Positions 38,701-53,700 of a stretch of DNA of 64,000 bases are shown here, in pieces. The stretch covers positions 3,576,101 through 3,640,100 of the forward strand of contig VUYV01000016.1 of NCBI GenBank assembly GCA_008711295.1. The letters run 5' to 3'. Source of the DNA: Anarhynchus alexandrinus (taxonomy: Eukaryota > Chordata > Aves > Charadriiformes > Charadriidae). The stretch's first letter is position 1, and each line of letters opens with the position of its first letter. Below the pieces are notes generated by a model, which was not told the DNA's origin, did no database searches, and saw only the letters and a program-made list of their open reading frames with translations. The translations under genes were made by a program, and so were the position numbers.

Positions 38701-41700
38701 CATTTTATAAGACCACATTCTAAGCATTTTTTATAATCAGAAAAACCTGCCATCTGCGAAGTTTTTACAGTACATTTAATAAATACACGTATCCCTTCAG
38801 CATTTCTGTGAAATGTAAAAAACCAAAAGAGCTGTCTCTAGTTCTGGGTTTGCAAGTAGGTTCTTTTATTACTGTCTTACATTTTCAATTGGTCGGCTAC
38901 AGCACTTAAAGGTTTTAAGTATCTTTTTTTTTTTAAAAACAGCATATAATTTTTAAAGGGTAATCTTCATTATTAACCCAAGCACCATCGTTACCCATTG
39001 ACCATGAAAGAATTAAGGGATACACTGAACAACAGCAGACGATACGCATTCCCAGCAGGCTTTATACTAACACAACCTATAGTAAATGTTAATAATGCTA
39101 CAGTTACAATCAGAAGAGCCTGACAAGCAACAAGCACATAGGTGATTCAGGGGATCAAAAGAACATTCTACTATCATCGCTCTTTGGATAAAATTAATTT
39201 GCTATAGTTTTATTTGTCTAGAAGTGGTATTTAATGCTAGCTAGCTAGCCAGCTTCTACAGGCAGAGAAAACAAGAAAACAAGCGGGTATTTTCAGAAGG
39301 TGGTTCAATCTGGTTAAGATATTTAAGAATCAGAAGATATATTTCTCTTGGAAGGAATCTATGTGTCTCCACTGACTACAGAGGAAAATCTGGCTATATG
39401 TCTAATTTTTAGACACCAGAGGCGAGATGGGTCCCAGTCTGTGTGCCCACGTAATAGCTATGTGTGACACTGAGGTTTGTGCCTCTGCACCTACCCCCTG
39501 GGGAACTCGGCTCATCCTGGGGTCCATGGTGGAAGACAAAATTAAAAAACTAACTCCACAATGCGCCTTTGGAGTAGCACGTGGATTTAATGGGGCAGTT
39601 CAAGGTGGGATGCTCTCCTGGAGAATGGCTAGAGTAGTCAGACAGATAAAGCCAGGAATGCCTCGTTCACCCACCAAAAAAATAGGTTTACACTGTGACA
39701 GGAAGAAACCCAAACACTGGTGGAATCTACTGGCAGAGCTGAAACAAGTATCAGGTACAAACTACATGACTGAATGGTTATAAACTTAGTTAAATGTTGT
39801 GATGGTTCCCCAAACTATGGAGTAAAATAAACCCGGGTTGGTAATAACAGGACCAGTGCCAGTAGTGGCTGTCTAGATGGTCAGGCACGCTCCTGGGCAG
39901 ATTGCCAGTTCATGCCATGGGCAGAGATGCTGAGGATTCAGGAGCTGACCCAAAGCCATTTAAATTGCCAAACAACAGCAACAACAGCAGCTTCAGTGAG
40001 TCCTGTATTAAACTCTAAACGTGCACGGAGACTGAACTTTCACTGGAGAGGCCTGAAGTGACAGTCATGTAGGTATGATTGCACTACATTTTACACATCA
40101 TGCAGTTTTGTGGATAAAAATAATGTCCTGAACGATTAATGCAGCAAGTTTCACAAGCTCTGCTTTTTCTTAAAGATTTTGAATATAAAACTTAGTGGAG
40201 AAGCACTCAGTTATCATAGAAAAAAAAATCCTTAGGCTCTTTAACCTTCATACTTACTCATTTTAACTAAAGTTTCAGTAAACTTTTCACAGTTGATTGC
40301 AACTCGGCATAGTAGATGGATGAACTGATGATAAGAAAAGAAGTAGTCTAGCAGCATACGATCGTAAACATCATCTTTGCCCTGAAGATTTAAGAGAGCT
40401 TCATTTAAACTATGTAAGTGACAGCAACCAGATTTCCTAAGCATCCAGCTTACTGTTCCTGCACTGTTCGCCCAGAAGTGTTTCATCAAGTACTACAGGA
40501 AAACACGATGGGAATTTCCAGGTCCAACCCAGGGCAGCTGCGTCTCCTCACCCAGCCCTTGGCAGGACCATCAGTGAGATGGGAGGAAGGGTGGCAAATA
40601 CCATTCCCCCACCAGTAGAAACTTTTACTGTAGAACTCTGAATCGACAGACTGAGAGGACGCAAAGCTGCGTGAATACCACATCTTGGAGATGACAAGAA
40701 AAGAACGTGGTAATTTAAATCATATACAGATACCTAAATATATATACACCACTGCTTTTAAAATCATAATTTGTCAGTTACGATCTGTAGAAGCCAGAAT
40801 TTTTTCAAGACTGAGCTTCACAAGCTTTCAAAGCAGTATTTTCAGGAGTGTCTCAAACCAAATGATAAATATATGCCAAGGGTTTTATGTGCCAGTATTT
40901 TAATATCTTTTGGATGTATACATGTAAAATGGTATCAGCTTCTGTAGACCAGATAGCCAAAAGGGAATCTCAAAAACTCCAGCAAACAAACGCAATCTTA
41001 TCAAAACAAATGAATGAAAAATAAGCATGCAAAACCACAGGGAAACGTAATTGTGGATGTGGTTTTAGAGGCTTAACAATCTCCTAGTTTCTAATATATA
41101 TGAATTCATGATAAAGTGTAAAATACCACGTCATGCAATATGACGACTTTTTAAGTTAAAATATTTACATTATTTACTGTCACATCCATTATCTCTGGAT
41201 ACATGACGGAAAAACACACTACAGAAAATTTCTGGTTCTACACGTTTTTTTAAAAAACCTTTGGTTATAGAGTAAATTTGATGGCGCACAAATATACAAA
41301 GCATCATTTTGAAAGCTTTAAAAAAGAAGGGTTACTTACCCTACAGTAACCGTGCTTCTTCGAAATGTGTTGCCCACACAGATTCCCATCTACGTGCACA
41401 TAGGCCCCATGTGCGGGAGATTGGATTCTTTCTGAATAGCAGTGTCCACTGGGGCTGTGCCTGCACCCAGTGTGTCCTTGCGACCACTGTACCTGAGGGC
41501 ATAAGGGGTATGGCGGCTTCAACCACCACTCAATTCCTTCACCGATAAGAATCCCCTATGACAGGACTCGGAGTTAGCACAGGAGGACCACCACAGAATC
41601 TGTGTGGACAAAGCATCTTGAAGAACCACAGTTACTGTACAGCAAGTAACCAGTTTTCCTTCTTCAAATGATTGTCCATACATATTCCTTTTAGGGTGGG

Positions 41701-44700
41701 ATTCACCTTACCTGACTTTAGCTATCTAAAATCTAGTCATTTCAGTATTCCCTGCAGTCAGTAGAGAGAGAGACAGAGAGAGAGAGACACTCCTCCAGAG
41801 GAAAAGCCACCTCATCCAGACTCGGGTGTCTAGGACAGGAAGGAGGGCAACTATTGCTCTCCTTCCAAGGGTAACCATTCATTGCCATTAACCACAGAAA
41901 GAGCTGGACACTGACATTTTAGATAAGCAAAGTTAGGTGAGCTGAATCCCACCGTTGCTGCAACTGTAATAACGGGACGTGGCAAATGACTAGGAAGTAG
42001 CTCCACCGAGGCTGGCATCCCATCAGGAAGCCCACAGAAGGGAAATGGAAAGTAAGACTTAAAGCCCTATACGATATTTCAGGTATTGTACCCAAACAAA
42101 TAGTAGATTATGCCTCAGTCCCGGTGGAATGGACTCTTAATGAAACCTGGAGGATTTACTCAGCTGTCTGGTAAGAAATCTTAACATACTTTGAAACCCA
42201 TCTGGACAATCCCTGGGCAGTTCCTGAATTTTCTTTATAAATGCCACAAACAGATTGGAAGACTATCAAAATGTGTGCTCTGTTTTTTTCCTGAATACAA
42301 GGATCAAACTCTTATCACGCCTGGAGTATGAAGCTGTGTATCACCAAGGGCAGGGAAATGGTGCTTCTGGAGTGCACATCTAGAATGGAGTATATGAGGA
42401 CAACACATCTTGAAGAAGAATTATGCTTTGTTTACAAAGAAAAACGTAGATGCATTATGCTACTGGATTCTTATAATATTTTTATACAAAGGGAAAACCA
42501 TAGAGAAATAGCGCTTTATAAGACCATACATTTACATACCTTGCTGGCTTCCACCATTGTAGGCAAGAGGCACATATTAAGTTCAGGACGTGGAGGACGA
42601 ATATTGCTTTTCCCCCCTATTAATTTCAAATTTTCACGACATGGAAAATAAGGTCCAAGAGACACTGTAGTATAAGTTAGGATAAAATAGGGATATATTA
42701 AAAAGGTCAATATTTGATATCAGCAAGGAACACGATAGAGTAATAGTGTAAGAGAACTTCAAAATACGATCACTGAAATACCTACTTGGGATATTACTGT
42801 GGTGGTATGTACAATGATTGTGCTGTAGAAATGGAACCAGAGTATGTAGGAAATCATGAGGACTTAAAAGTACAAGCTCCTTGAGGACATCTACAAACAA
42901 AAAGTTGGTTTTGCTATTACATATTGTTATTTCTTAACAGCAAACAGTTTAACTTCAGGCTCATGCATTTTCAAACTCTCTTTCATACCACTTCTGCTGC
43001 ACTTAGTGTGCACCACGGAGGTGGGCTCTACTGTGAATAGCACGTAAAGTGAACACCCCTGAATCAGTCACAATTCCCTTCACCACTGCCACTGGGAGGA
43101 AACCTGCTCAGTGGTAGATCAACCACCAGTGAGAGAGGTGCCAGCTTGCAGAAAGTAGAAGCTCAATGAAATTACCCTCTTTCCTTCTTCTTAAACATAT
43201 CAGCTTTGACGCCTGGAAAATGTCAACCAGCAGCAGTCAGGAGGACACTGAGAAAGGCACTCAAAATAAGGGGAAAATGCATACAAATCACACCAAAAAT
43301 GGTAATTCGGACACAGTTTCAGGCCTTCATCAGCATGCATAAAAAAATGCAGATTATGTCCATTAAATAATATTTAAAAAAACTAAACTAGAAAAACTTT
43401 TTGAAATTGGTCTTCTAATGCAAGAGAGACACTATGTATAATGTCTATGCCTACAATTATAAAAACAAATTGAATCCATTCAATTCTACAAGCTACTTAA
43501 GCTTTACCTTCATTATTATACCTTACAGTAATGGATCACAAAAACAAACACTAAAAGCCACTACTCAGATTAACTAGGTCACCATGCCTCCTTTTGAGTG
43601 GAGCATTAGTTATTATTTGAATTTTAATGTAAGATTTGGGATTTGATTCTAAACTCACTGATGCCTGAATTTAGGAGTTTTTCCTTACACGTGCCCCTTA
43701 TCAGGTAGCAAGCTGGTTTCTGAGAGTCAATGATGACTTTTTGTGCATGCAGTCCGCATGCCTGGGGAAGTAGGAATATTAATTTTAAACTGACAAAACC
43801 AGGATTATTTAGAATAGGAACAGTGGCAATACTGATGTATTGACAATGTTAATGTAAATAACCCCAATCTACAGAGTAGCTAGGAAGCATATGCACTTGC
43901 AAAAATGGAATTTAAATTTCAAAGCAGGGAACTGTGCAGACCAGGTCCTTCCTTACTGCAGTTACACTACTGTGACTTACCAATACAAGCGTTTCTAAGT
44001 TCTGGAGGACTATAGGAATTTAGCAGAGTCAAGAGCTTATGGGCAAATTCAATTCGCTCCTGCCACTGAATGAGAGCTTGCTTCACATCTGCAAATGTAA
44101 AAACCATAGAAATCTGTTAGGTTAATGTCTCAAAAGCTCATTAAATAAAGCATAGAATTTTACTGCTGAAGAATCTCTTTTTCCTCTAGCATGATTTTAA
44201 TCAATCTCGAACTCACTGGTCTACTGTTATTAAATTCACTTAATCCAGTTTTGTATTATGTCCATAAATAATTTAATAAGTAACAATTTAATAAGTTAAT
44301 AATGGTATCTCCTACTGTATGGGAAGTTTTTAAACACAGATAATAATCAAGATAAACTACTAGGTTTTGGGTCATGAAAATCAATTCACAGACAACGGGC
44401 ACGATCCTTTGAAGAGTTCCAAGCAAACCTTTTCTTTGAAGATATGGACGTGTTGACTTAAGAACCGAAAGGAAAATAGACAGAAGTTCTACCAGGTCTC
44501 CAGTCACATGGCAAGCTGTGGCCTCGTGGTACATCATGTGCAATGTGTTAAAGGACTATAAAGGAAAAAAAACCCAAAACTTTATGGTGCCAAATTAACA
44601 CACTTGTTTATCATTTCTATGTATCCTACAGATACCACTTTTACATTTATTTTATGCTCAAAAAAGATGTATCAAAAATATACAGTGCTAGATACAATCA

Positions 44701-47700
44701 CAAAATTACTCAAAGATAACCACGTTTAAAAACAGAATAAATCTGCACACAAAATCAGTATATTTACTATGAACAAGAGTCTTAAAAAAAGGAGGGGGGA
44801 GGCGGGGGAGAAGAAAGGGACCGGGGAAGGGAAAGGGACTGAAAGACAGAAGAGAAGAGAGAGAGAACAAACGAACCACCAGGTATCTTCTATAACAACC
44901 AAATACAATTGTTGACCCGGACATCTAGTTCTGGTAACAGTGAACAACCAGCAGTCTTGTATGGCGAGTTAAACCGAAACTTGCTTTTGGTCTTAACACT
45001 TAAAAGTGAATCTTAAGGCTGATTTTTGTTCTTTGCACCTAACCCAAAAGCCAGAGTAATTTTAAATTTTTCTCAAGTGCATGCCTGAGGGAAACTGAAT
45101 TTGTAAAGTTTATTATAACAACAGCCCCCTCTACAAGTCGCTACCACCCATCTCAACTGAAGAAATGAGCATTCTTGTGAGCATATCCAATACAGCTTAT
45201 AGACACAGACACTTAAAACAGCCTTAATTTGTTTTCAAGGTAAAAGCTTTCTATTAGTGGCTCAATACAATGACAAAGTTTTCACACATAACTTTTCAAT
45301 AAAAGTCAATAAAGCAAAGCATAATTTGAGACATGGTATTTTTTTTAATATATCTGTAATCCCAATCTTTCTGTGCCAACACACAAAGTGATATTAGAGA
45401 TGCATAAGGACAGACATGGGCATGTGAATTTGGGGAAAAAAAGTAAGATTAATATAGACACTAGTCATTTTTCAAAATGCTGCTTAAGGACGTATGCTAT
45501 ACGATTATACATCAGATGAATTACTTCTCCTTTTATAACTAAAATGCCTTCTGGGCAGCTGTGATTTATAGAAATATTGGGAAGGAAAACTAATTTCTGA
45601 ACCGCAAAATTCTAGCACAAGATGTAAGAAAAGATATTTAATCTACTGGGATATTTTAAAGACAAAGAAACAGTAATCTCATTCCCTATAATGCAAAAGC
45701 TTAATATGCCATTTTTATATTACCGTGAAGATAAAAGATACATGGCCAACCCTGCTACGTGGAAAACTTTTCTGGAAGTGACAACTCCTTGATGCAATAT
45801 TTTTCACCACTGAATGTAAGCTAGCTAACTAGAGTTAATCAGAAGGCTTACACTTATAACAAACTCGTGAAAACTCCATTTTCCAACAGTACTTCAGTGT
45901 CTTAATTCTTATTTTTCTAACTGATTTTGTAATTCCAGCTTTTTCTATCACACTTTGTCCCAGAAAATGCAAACTGGTGACATAAAAAAAGTTAAGAGAA
46001 TTTTTTGTATAAACCATATAAAAATGGGGTTGGAATGAACCTCAAAGCATCATCTAGCCCATCCACGTGCCTTACAGCAGACTAAATATCTTTATATCCT
46101 CAACAGATGTTTGCTCAGAGTCCTCCTGATGACTTCCAGTTGTGCTGGCAGACACCTTCTGAAGCAATCCATTCCAATATCCCATTTACCGTCCAGCTAC
46201 AACTGCCTCCTATCCACTTGTTTTGCACCATAGATTTTTACCAATTTATTATCCCTCCCCGAATACACCATTCTACATATGCCAAGAATGAATTGAGTCT
46301 TATTTTTACACTTTCTCCAACACATTCAGACAATCTTGATTTTTAATTCTTGTTTCAAAAGGACCAAGTGTCCTTCCCCATTTTGCATTGCCAGGATATT
46401 TAATAAACACACGTTCTCGTCCATCAATTCAATAATGGAAGTGTTGAATAGAATCCAAGAGCTTACACCCATCTTAAAAGGACGAAAGAAAAAAAAAGAA
46501 AAAGACGACACTGTATGGACCCTTTTTCGGTCTTCTGGTATCTCACTCATCTTTAAAAAAAAAAAGCAGGCACTAACAGGTCAGAGCTTTTTCAGCAATG
46601 TCTTTTAGGCTTTTCCTACGTTCTTGCAAGACAGTACGAGTGGATCTGTAGAGTGAAACCATTGGTGGTGGGCAGGGGCTTGACATCCAAACTATACCCA
46701 TTTCACGGCTGTGTTATTTCTTTCTCCCCCCCCCCTTGAACTAACTCTGGTCTGGTCTCATGGACCAAATTTCCATTTACAACTGGAATATACTATATGT
46801 GCTCCAGAAATGCATCTTTAGGTTTAGTTTCATTGGAAAGAAAACTAGTTTATGTGTTCTTAGACCACTCCTTCTTGGAAACAAAAGCACAATAGGTAGG
46901 AAAGATAGGGAGAATTGCCTCAGAAGTGCCTCAAGAAGTGTTCAGAAATGTTAATCACAATTGCATCTGAGTATCCTTTATTTCTGTATTTTAACCTGTT
47001 GCCTTAACACTTTTTAACTAGTAATAATTGTGTGAGTGTGCTCAGCTGTTTACTCACAGTCCATCTGTAATAAAGAGAATGACACCAAAAAAGCATAAAC
47101 TCACTCCTCTCAACATAATCTGTTGGTGGCTTACCCTCTGTCTTAGAAACAGGCAAACATTTTCCTGATCTTTTTACTACTAAAGAACTCTTATTAAAGA
47201 TGACAGGGGAAGTATCTAAGTGAAGAAAGCCAAGACTGATTTCTTACGACTCATAACATCCCGTTGCTAGTTGCAACTTTTTCAGTAGACCTCATTTACT
47301 CTCCGTTATGAACATCAGAGCAAGTGTATCTATCCTGGATATATGAGATGACATCAGCCTTTTATTTCTTCATCATCTTTCCTATTTAAGCTACATCCTT
47401 TTCTAGTTATCCTACCAAATCATTGTTATGAACTAACCTGTTATCTTTATCCTGTATTAAGATTTTGTATTGCCTCAAATTTATTCACTGAACCACCTAC
47501 GTCAGTGTTTTGACATGCAAAATATCTGGTCAATCTTTTTGTCCTTCCTATGATCCTTAAGAATTTAAGGTTTTACATGTATGCCAGTACTTAATCAACA
47601 TATTTTTTAATCTTTATTTTAAACGATACCATATTAAAACAATTTAAAGCAAACACACCGTCAGGAAGGACGGGATGACTTGACAAGAAGGCAAGATGTT

Positions 47701-50700
47701 TATTATAATTAAATGACAAAGTACTTACCTCAGTCATCAGAATCAATCCTCTGTTAAACACAACAAGAAGTCTGTCTTCATCAGATTCTAATAATATTCT
47801 GAAGGCACTAGGAAAAAAAATCCAGACATTAAGAACACTGAAAAATACATGTAATCTTTTCATAATTCATACAAATGCTTAAAATTCTTATGCTTGTGCT
47901 ATATTTTTGAAAATAATCACAGAAGAACAAAGAAACCCTCAAAGAACATAATTATTCTCTTCATTTTCCCCCATTTTTTAATTTAAAAAGACCTCTGATG
48001 TCAACTTCCTTTATGTCATCGAAAGTAATTTATAAACAACCTTTACAGAAGTATTTCCCAAATAATGTCTGCAAAAATGCTAAAAACTGAGGATAATAAT
48101 GTACTTCAAAAACCAGAAGTTTATGCTTGTCAAATGATACATTTAAATAGATTCAGTTACACATATGTTTGGACTTTTAAATGTATAAAAACATTCCTAT
48201 CAGAACATCTTATGCTTACAGCAGAACCGAAAATAAACAATGATCCATAACTAATGAACCATTCCTCTCAATGTAGCAGTTTTTCCAGAGAATTTGGGAA
48301 AATGTGGTTGCGTGCTATGACAGATGACTGTATGCAATCCCTCCAAATTACACAGGTCATTTTCCCTTTTTTCACAAGAGTATTTCAATGCATCAACAGT
48401 TGCATTTAAAACCCCAATACCTGACCTACATACACAAGCAATTTATAGTTACACTGAAAATACCTAAGCAAAGTTTCAGATGTACTAAGATAGACTAGAA
48501 ATGAAGAAGTATTTGAAGATACAATATAATAAAACTCTGTCCCACAGGCATAATTCCTAAAAAACATTTCTGCCCCAAAATAACACGTCAAAAACAGCAG
48601 CTGAAATTACTGCTTTGCCAATCTAGACTAAGCATGGCAGGCTGAGAATGGAATTTCAGCTTAAATGCTGAATTAGAACATTGATTGATTTTTTTTTTAG
48701 CTTTTTTCCCCCAAGGCTTCTACTGATGCAATTTTGTCATAGGGTTTCTTTTTGAACCCTCACAATATACAACTTGGTTTACATCTTTTTATTGTAAAAT
48801 ATTTGCCTAGTTTTGGAATTTTCAGCTGATGAAGCATTCTAAAGTAAATTATATTCACTAACAATGGATTTTGGGAAAAAAGTTATAATTGAAACTTTCT
48901 ATTTGCTTACTTTTGAATAAAAGAATCCCCAAAACTTTTTCAAAAAATATCAAAACAGCAACACTAATTTTTATTGTACTTCACATTTGGCAAAATATAG
49001 TTCTAATTCAAACAGGGTTAGATTATTACACTACAACTTCACTACTAACGTACCTTATTAAAGTAGTCCAACAAGACCGTCCGTCCAAGCAGCGCAGGTA
49101 ACAGCTTATGGTTGTTTTCTTAAATTGCTTTATGTCTTCTATCTCCTCCTCTCTCATTTCTGGTCTCTGAGCTACAAACAGTTGCATGAGGTTAAACAGC
49201 TCTTCTACTGCCTAAAACACACAAAAATATTAGGTTAGAGTAATCTCTGTTAGTATGCTATGGTTTATATCCTATTTGTATTACTTACTGTGTATTACTT
49301 CTACTAAGTAACACATAGAACAAACATACGCGAGCAAATTTAGATGAGAATATTTTTAAGCATTACAACAAAGTTATAAAATCAGCAGACAACATTCATT
49401 GTTTCTTACAACTAGACTGACGTAAAAAATATTGAAGAACAGTGGAAACACCAGTGTCCGCTCCCAAGAAAAAACTCTCCCAACTGCTACACAGCAAGGA
49501 AGAAAATCCAAAACAATCCCCCCCACAAACTACAGTGATCTGATCTAAACACATTATTAGTTTCTTATACCAGGACAGCAAAATCTAATACTTTCACTGC
49601 TGGATACGTTAAATAAGTCTTTTAATATCCTTCATTAAAAGAGATATTCAGTAAGAGAGGAAATACTAACAATGAAATGGTATTTTTTAGTATCGATCTA
49701 CTTACTCCTGGGTACTGACTGGCATGTGGTGTGAGATTCTTGAAGGCCCACTGGATATTCTGGTGAGAAGCCAACTGCCTGGTGAACGCAGGGGACTGCT
49801 CACAGCAGAGGCGCAGGATGCCATAGTAGGCAGGCAGCATCCCGCGGTTAAAGAGCACCACATCCTGATCGTCATGGTCTGCAAGGATGTAATTGAAGGC
49901 AATGTTCTTCGTCACCACAGGATTCTGTACAATAAGGCGTACATTCTCCGGACAGTCGACACACACATTATACCAAAAAGACAGCAAAGCCTGTTTATTG
50001 TGGTTGGTGGCTATAGCCGGCTCAGAAAGTTTAGGCTGGAAAAGGTTCCATAAGTCCANGCTTAAATGCTGAATTAGAACATTGATTGATTTTTTTTTTA
50101 GCTTTTTTCCCCAAGGGCTCTACTGATGCAATTTTGTCATAGGGTTTCTTTTTGAACCCTCACAATATACAACTTGGTTTACATCTTTTTATTGTAAAAT
50201 ATTTGCCTAGTTTTGGAATTTTCAGCTGATGAAGCATTCTAAAGTAAATTATATTCACTAACAATGGATTTTGGGAAAAAAGTTATAATTGAAACTTTCT
50301 ATTTGCTTACTTTTGAATAAAAGAATCCCCAAAACTTTTTCAAAAAATATCAAAACAGCAACACTAATTTTTATTGTACTTCACATTTGGCAAAATATAG
50401 TTCTAATTCAAACAGGGTTAGATTATTACACTACAACTTCACTACTAACGTACCTTATTAAAGTAGTCCAACAAGACCGTCCGTCCAAGCAGCGCAGGTA
50501 ACAGCTTATGGTTGTTTTCTTAAATTGCTTTATGTCTTCTATCTCCTCCTCTCTCATTTCTGGTCTCTGAGCTACAAACAGTTGCATGAGGTTAAACAGC
50601 TCTTCTACTGCCTAAAACACACAAAAATATTAGGTTAGAGTAATCTCTGTTAGTATGCTATGGTTTATATCCTATTTGTATTACTTACTGTGTATTACTT

Positions 50701-53700
50701 CTAAGTAACACATAGAACAAACATACGCGAGCAAATTTAGATGAGAATATTTTTAAGCATTACAACAAAGTTATAAAATCAGCAGACAACATTCATTGTT
50801 TCTTACAACTAGACTGACGTAAAAAATATTGAAGAACAGTGGAAACACCAGTGTCCGCTCCCAAGAAAAAACTCTCCCAACTGCTACACAGCAAGGAAGA
50901 AAATCCAAAACAATCCCCCCCACAAACTACAGTGATCTGATCTAAACACATTATTAGTTTCTTATACCAGGACAGCAAAATCTAATACTTTCACTGCTGG
51001 ATACGTTAAATAAGTCTTTTAATATCCTTCATTAAAAGAGATATTCAGTAAGAGAGGAAATACTAACAATGAAATGGTATTTTTTAGTATCGATCTACTT
51101 ACTCCTGGGTACTGACTGGCATGTGGTGTGAGATTCTTGAAGGCCCACTGGATATTCTGGTGAGAAGCCAACTGCCTGGTGAACGCAGGGGACTGCTCAC
51201 AGCAGAGGCGCAGGATGCCATAGTAGGCAGGCAGCATCCCGCGGTTAAAGAGCACCACATCCTGATCGTCATGGTCTGCAAGGATGTAATTGAAGGCAAT
51301 GTTCTTCGTCACCACAGGATTCTGTACAATAAGGCGTACATTCTCCGGACAGTCGACACACACATTATACCAAAAAGACAGCAAAGCCTGTTTATTGTGG
51401 TTGGTGGCTATAGCCGGCTCAGAAAGTTTAGGCTGGAAAAGGTTCCATAAGTCCATGAAGTAAGTAGAAAACATGAGTTTCTCAGTTTTTGAGATCAAAC
51501 AGTATGTCATGAAACTGAAGTAGGGCACAAGTTTTGTAGTGCCATGAACAGCAGCATCAACATATAGCTTAGCTCTTGAAAGAAGGCCAAGAAGCACATT
51601 GTAGACTTGATGAAGAACTACTGTAGTATCTGGACTGAGAGGCAGATCACGTGTAGGGATGTGCAAAGAGCGAGTTGATCGGAACATCTGACGGAAGGAA
51701 TTGCTTGGAATAAGCGACACCAAGAGATAGGCTGCGGCTTCAAACAAAAACAAATCTGTTACACCTTTGAGAAATGACACACATGCTTAACAGTCATTTA
51801 ATCAGAAGTTGAACAACATTGTGTGCTTCATTTACCAATTTCAAAGCGTTTTACAGAATCTGGCGTTACTATATTCACACTGAAGACAAAAAACCACAAT
51901 CAGAATGGATAAAACTAGCTTGTTAAAAGTGGTGTTGAGATTTGCTTTCAGGACTCTTCACCCTATATTCCTGTCTGCTGCTTGGTTCTAACTATTTTAA
52001 CACAATGTAGTCAAACATGTAGTTAAGTTTTAACATCATAGAAATACAAACCCAGATATCTTCTACAACTAAATTGCATACTGCTTGATTAAGACATCAT
52101 TACCTCTTCAGAGACGTTTACAACTGGAGTCTGTTACAAAGCTGCACCTCCAGTTTCCCCATCTCCCTCAACCACAGAAAATGTATTGAAGTTCGGTGTG
52201 GCCTGTTACTGTGGAATCTCCTTTATATAAAAATTTAGACACAGGAAAGGCTGAAAGTGTGATCTTGGCAATGGCCCGGTAGTGGGATTCCTGGCAGAAC
52301 AAACTAGAGCTCCAGGACATCCTGGAGTTAGTTAGTTAGTTTTAGGAAGAAGTTTTTCACTTTGAGGGTGGTGAGGCACTGGAACAGGTTGCCCAGAGAG
52401 GTTGTTGAGTCCCCATCCCTGGAGGTGTTCAAGGCCAGGCTGGACGTGGCCTTGGGCAACCTGGTCTAGTGGGAGGTGTCCCTGCCTATGGCAGGGGGGT
52501 TGGAACTCGATGATCTTCAAGGTCCTTTCCAACCTAAACCATTCTATGATTCTATGATTCTATGAGTTAGGGAGATGCACAGGCTGCTTCTCCTTGACCA
52601 ACAAGTTCAAAGGACTCAACTAACGATTACCCTGTGATGGGTGAAAGAAGAACACGTACTATTCCCACCTACAGTACAACTATGTGATGGAAATTATTGA
52701 GAACCTCTTGGATTACTTCTTTTTCTTCTTTGGGTTTTCCTGGATCTTGCAGATTAAAGACATAAGATAAAGAATCTACTAATGTATTATTCAAGTTACA
52801 AAATGAAATCATGGTTTTCATCAAAACCAGGTAGTATGTCTTGATGAGGCACCACAGTTGTATTAATGTTTTAAAATACAGCAATCCTAAAACAATTGGA
52901 AAAGGAAGAAAAGCCAAGTACAAAAGCACGTATTTAATTTGTGACAGGAACACCACATGCATAGTAACTTGCTACAACAGAAGAATAGTTTTCTTCAACT
53001 TAAATTAACTTACAAGTTCTCACTCTAGGATAGTTGTGTGCCAGAAGAAAACGTTCAACCCAGTTTTCCATATTTTGCAGCACCCAGCTGTGAGCTAGTT
53101 TGTTTCGAGGTGTTTGCACAGCCAGCCAATCCAGGCACTGAGATGGGTTGTATTCAATGACCTGAAAGAAGAGTGGAAACATCAAAAAGAATACATTAAC
53201 CTTGATACTATGTACTGATTGTATTAAAAAGCCCTAAAAATAGCTATTAAGACTTTCAAAATATTTTTTCAAAATCACACAGGGCTATCAAAGCACCTAC
53301 AAGACTGAAGTACTCTAGCAGACAAAAGAAAATCCTTATTAAAAATTCACCGGTTTGTGCTTCTGAATCTTGTTCAGAGCTTTTGAAAGTTCAGTCTAAG
53401 TCCAGGAAGTTACTCTACATAGCCTTTCTGTGTATTTTGAGATCCTTAAGAGTTTAAATGCTAAGGACTTATAAAACTGAACAAGCTTGTCTTTATAAAC
53501 AAATAAATATATATTTTTTTAAAATAGCTAACACAAACCCTTAACACTGAATCAGCATTTTTATACAAGTTATATCAAAAGAACATAAACAGCATGTAAA
53601 TGTGTTCATACAGCTTCATGCTGAGGATAGCTATTATGTTTTTATGAATATGCAATTTCAAGGAATAAATTCATCTAGTGCTTTTCAAAGGTAATGAAAA

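Larger units (their letters stand above)
38617..47728 (-). other. USP34: USP34 introns, mid part (non-coding content)
   Basis: Between the exons listed for USP34, this interval holds the inverted-repeat element, the GA array, the polypurine tract and the old CR1-like remnant listed separately. A 118-codon open frame on the + strand at 39427-39783 shows no recognised domain. Nothing else was recognised; introns 40382-42539 and 44556-47728 are the longest. Confidence 0.55.

Noticed and set aside
39427..39783. A 118-codon + strand open frame in a USP34 intron.
   Set aside because: No recognised domain, no splice or promoter context, and on the antisense strand of a long gene; likely chance.
40382..40489. 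Upstream extension of the USP34 exon 40258-40381 in the same frame.
   Set aside because: A good acceptor (TCTTCAG) gives [13 protein letters not shown], matching human; the extension is intron.
48659..51455. A real exon duplication in USP34 creating a novel isoform.
   Set aside because: The boundary coincides with an N, the near-identity includes introns, and the duplicate would break the frame; assembly error is simpler.
51836..51879. A 44-base candidate USP34 exon with good acceptor and donor.
   Set aside because: The exon ending at 53014 joins directly to 51737 in phase and gives RVRTSAAYLL, as in human. Including 51836-51879 would create an immediate TGA. At most it is a poison exon.
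52673..52790. An open stretch on the - strand (containing [20 protein letters not shown]) that looked exon-like.
   Set aside because: It does not fit between the USP34 exons in phase and is absent from the protein as I know it; probably chance.
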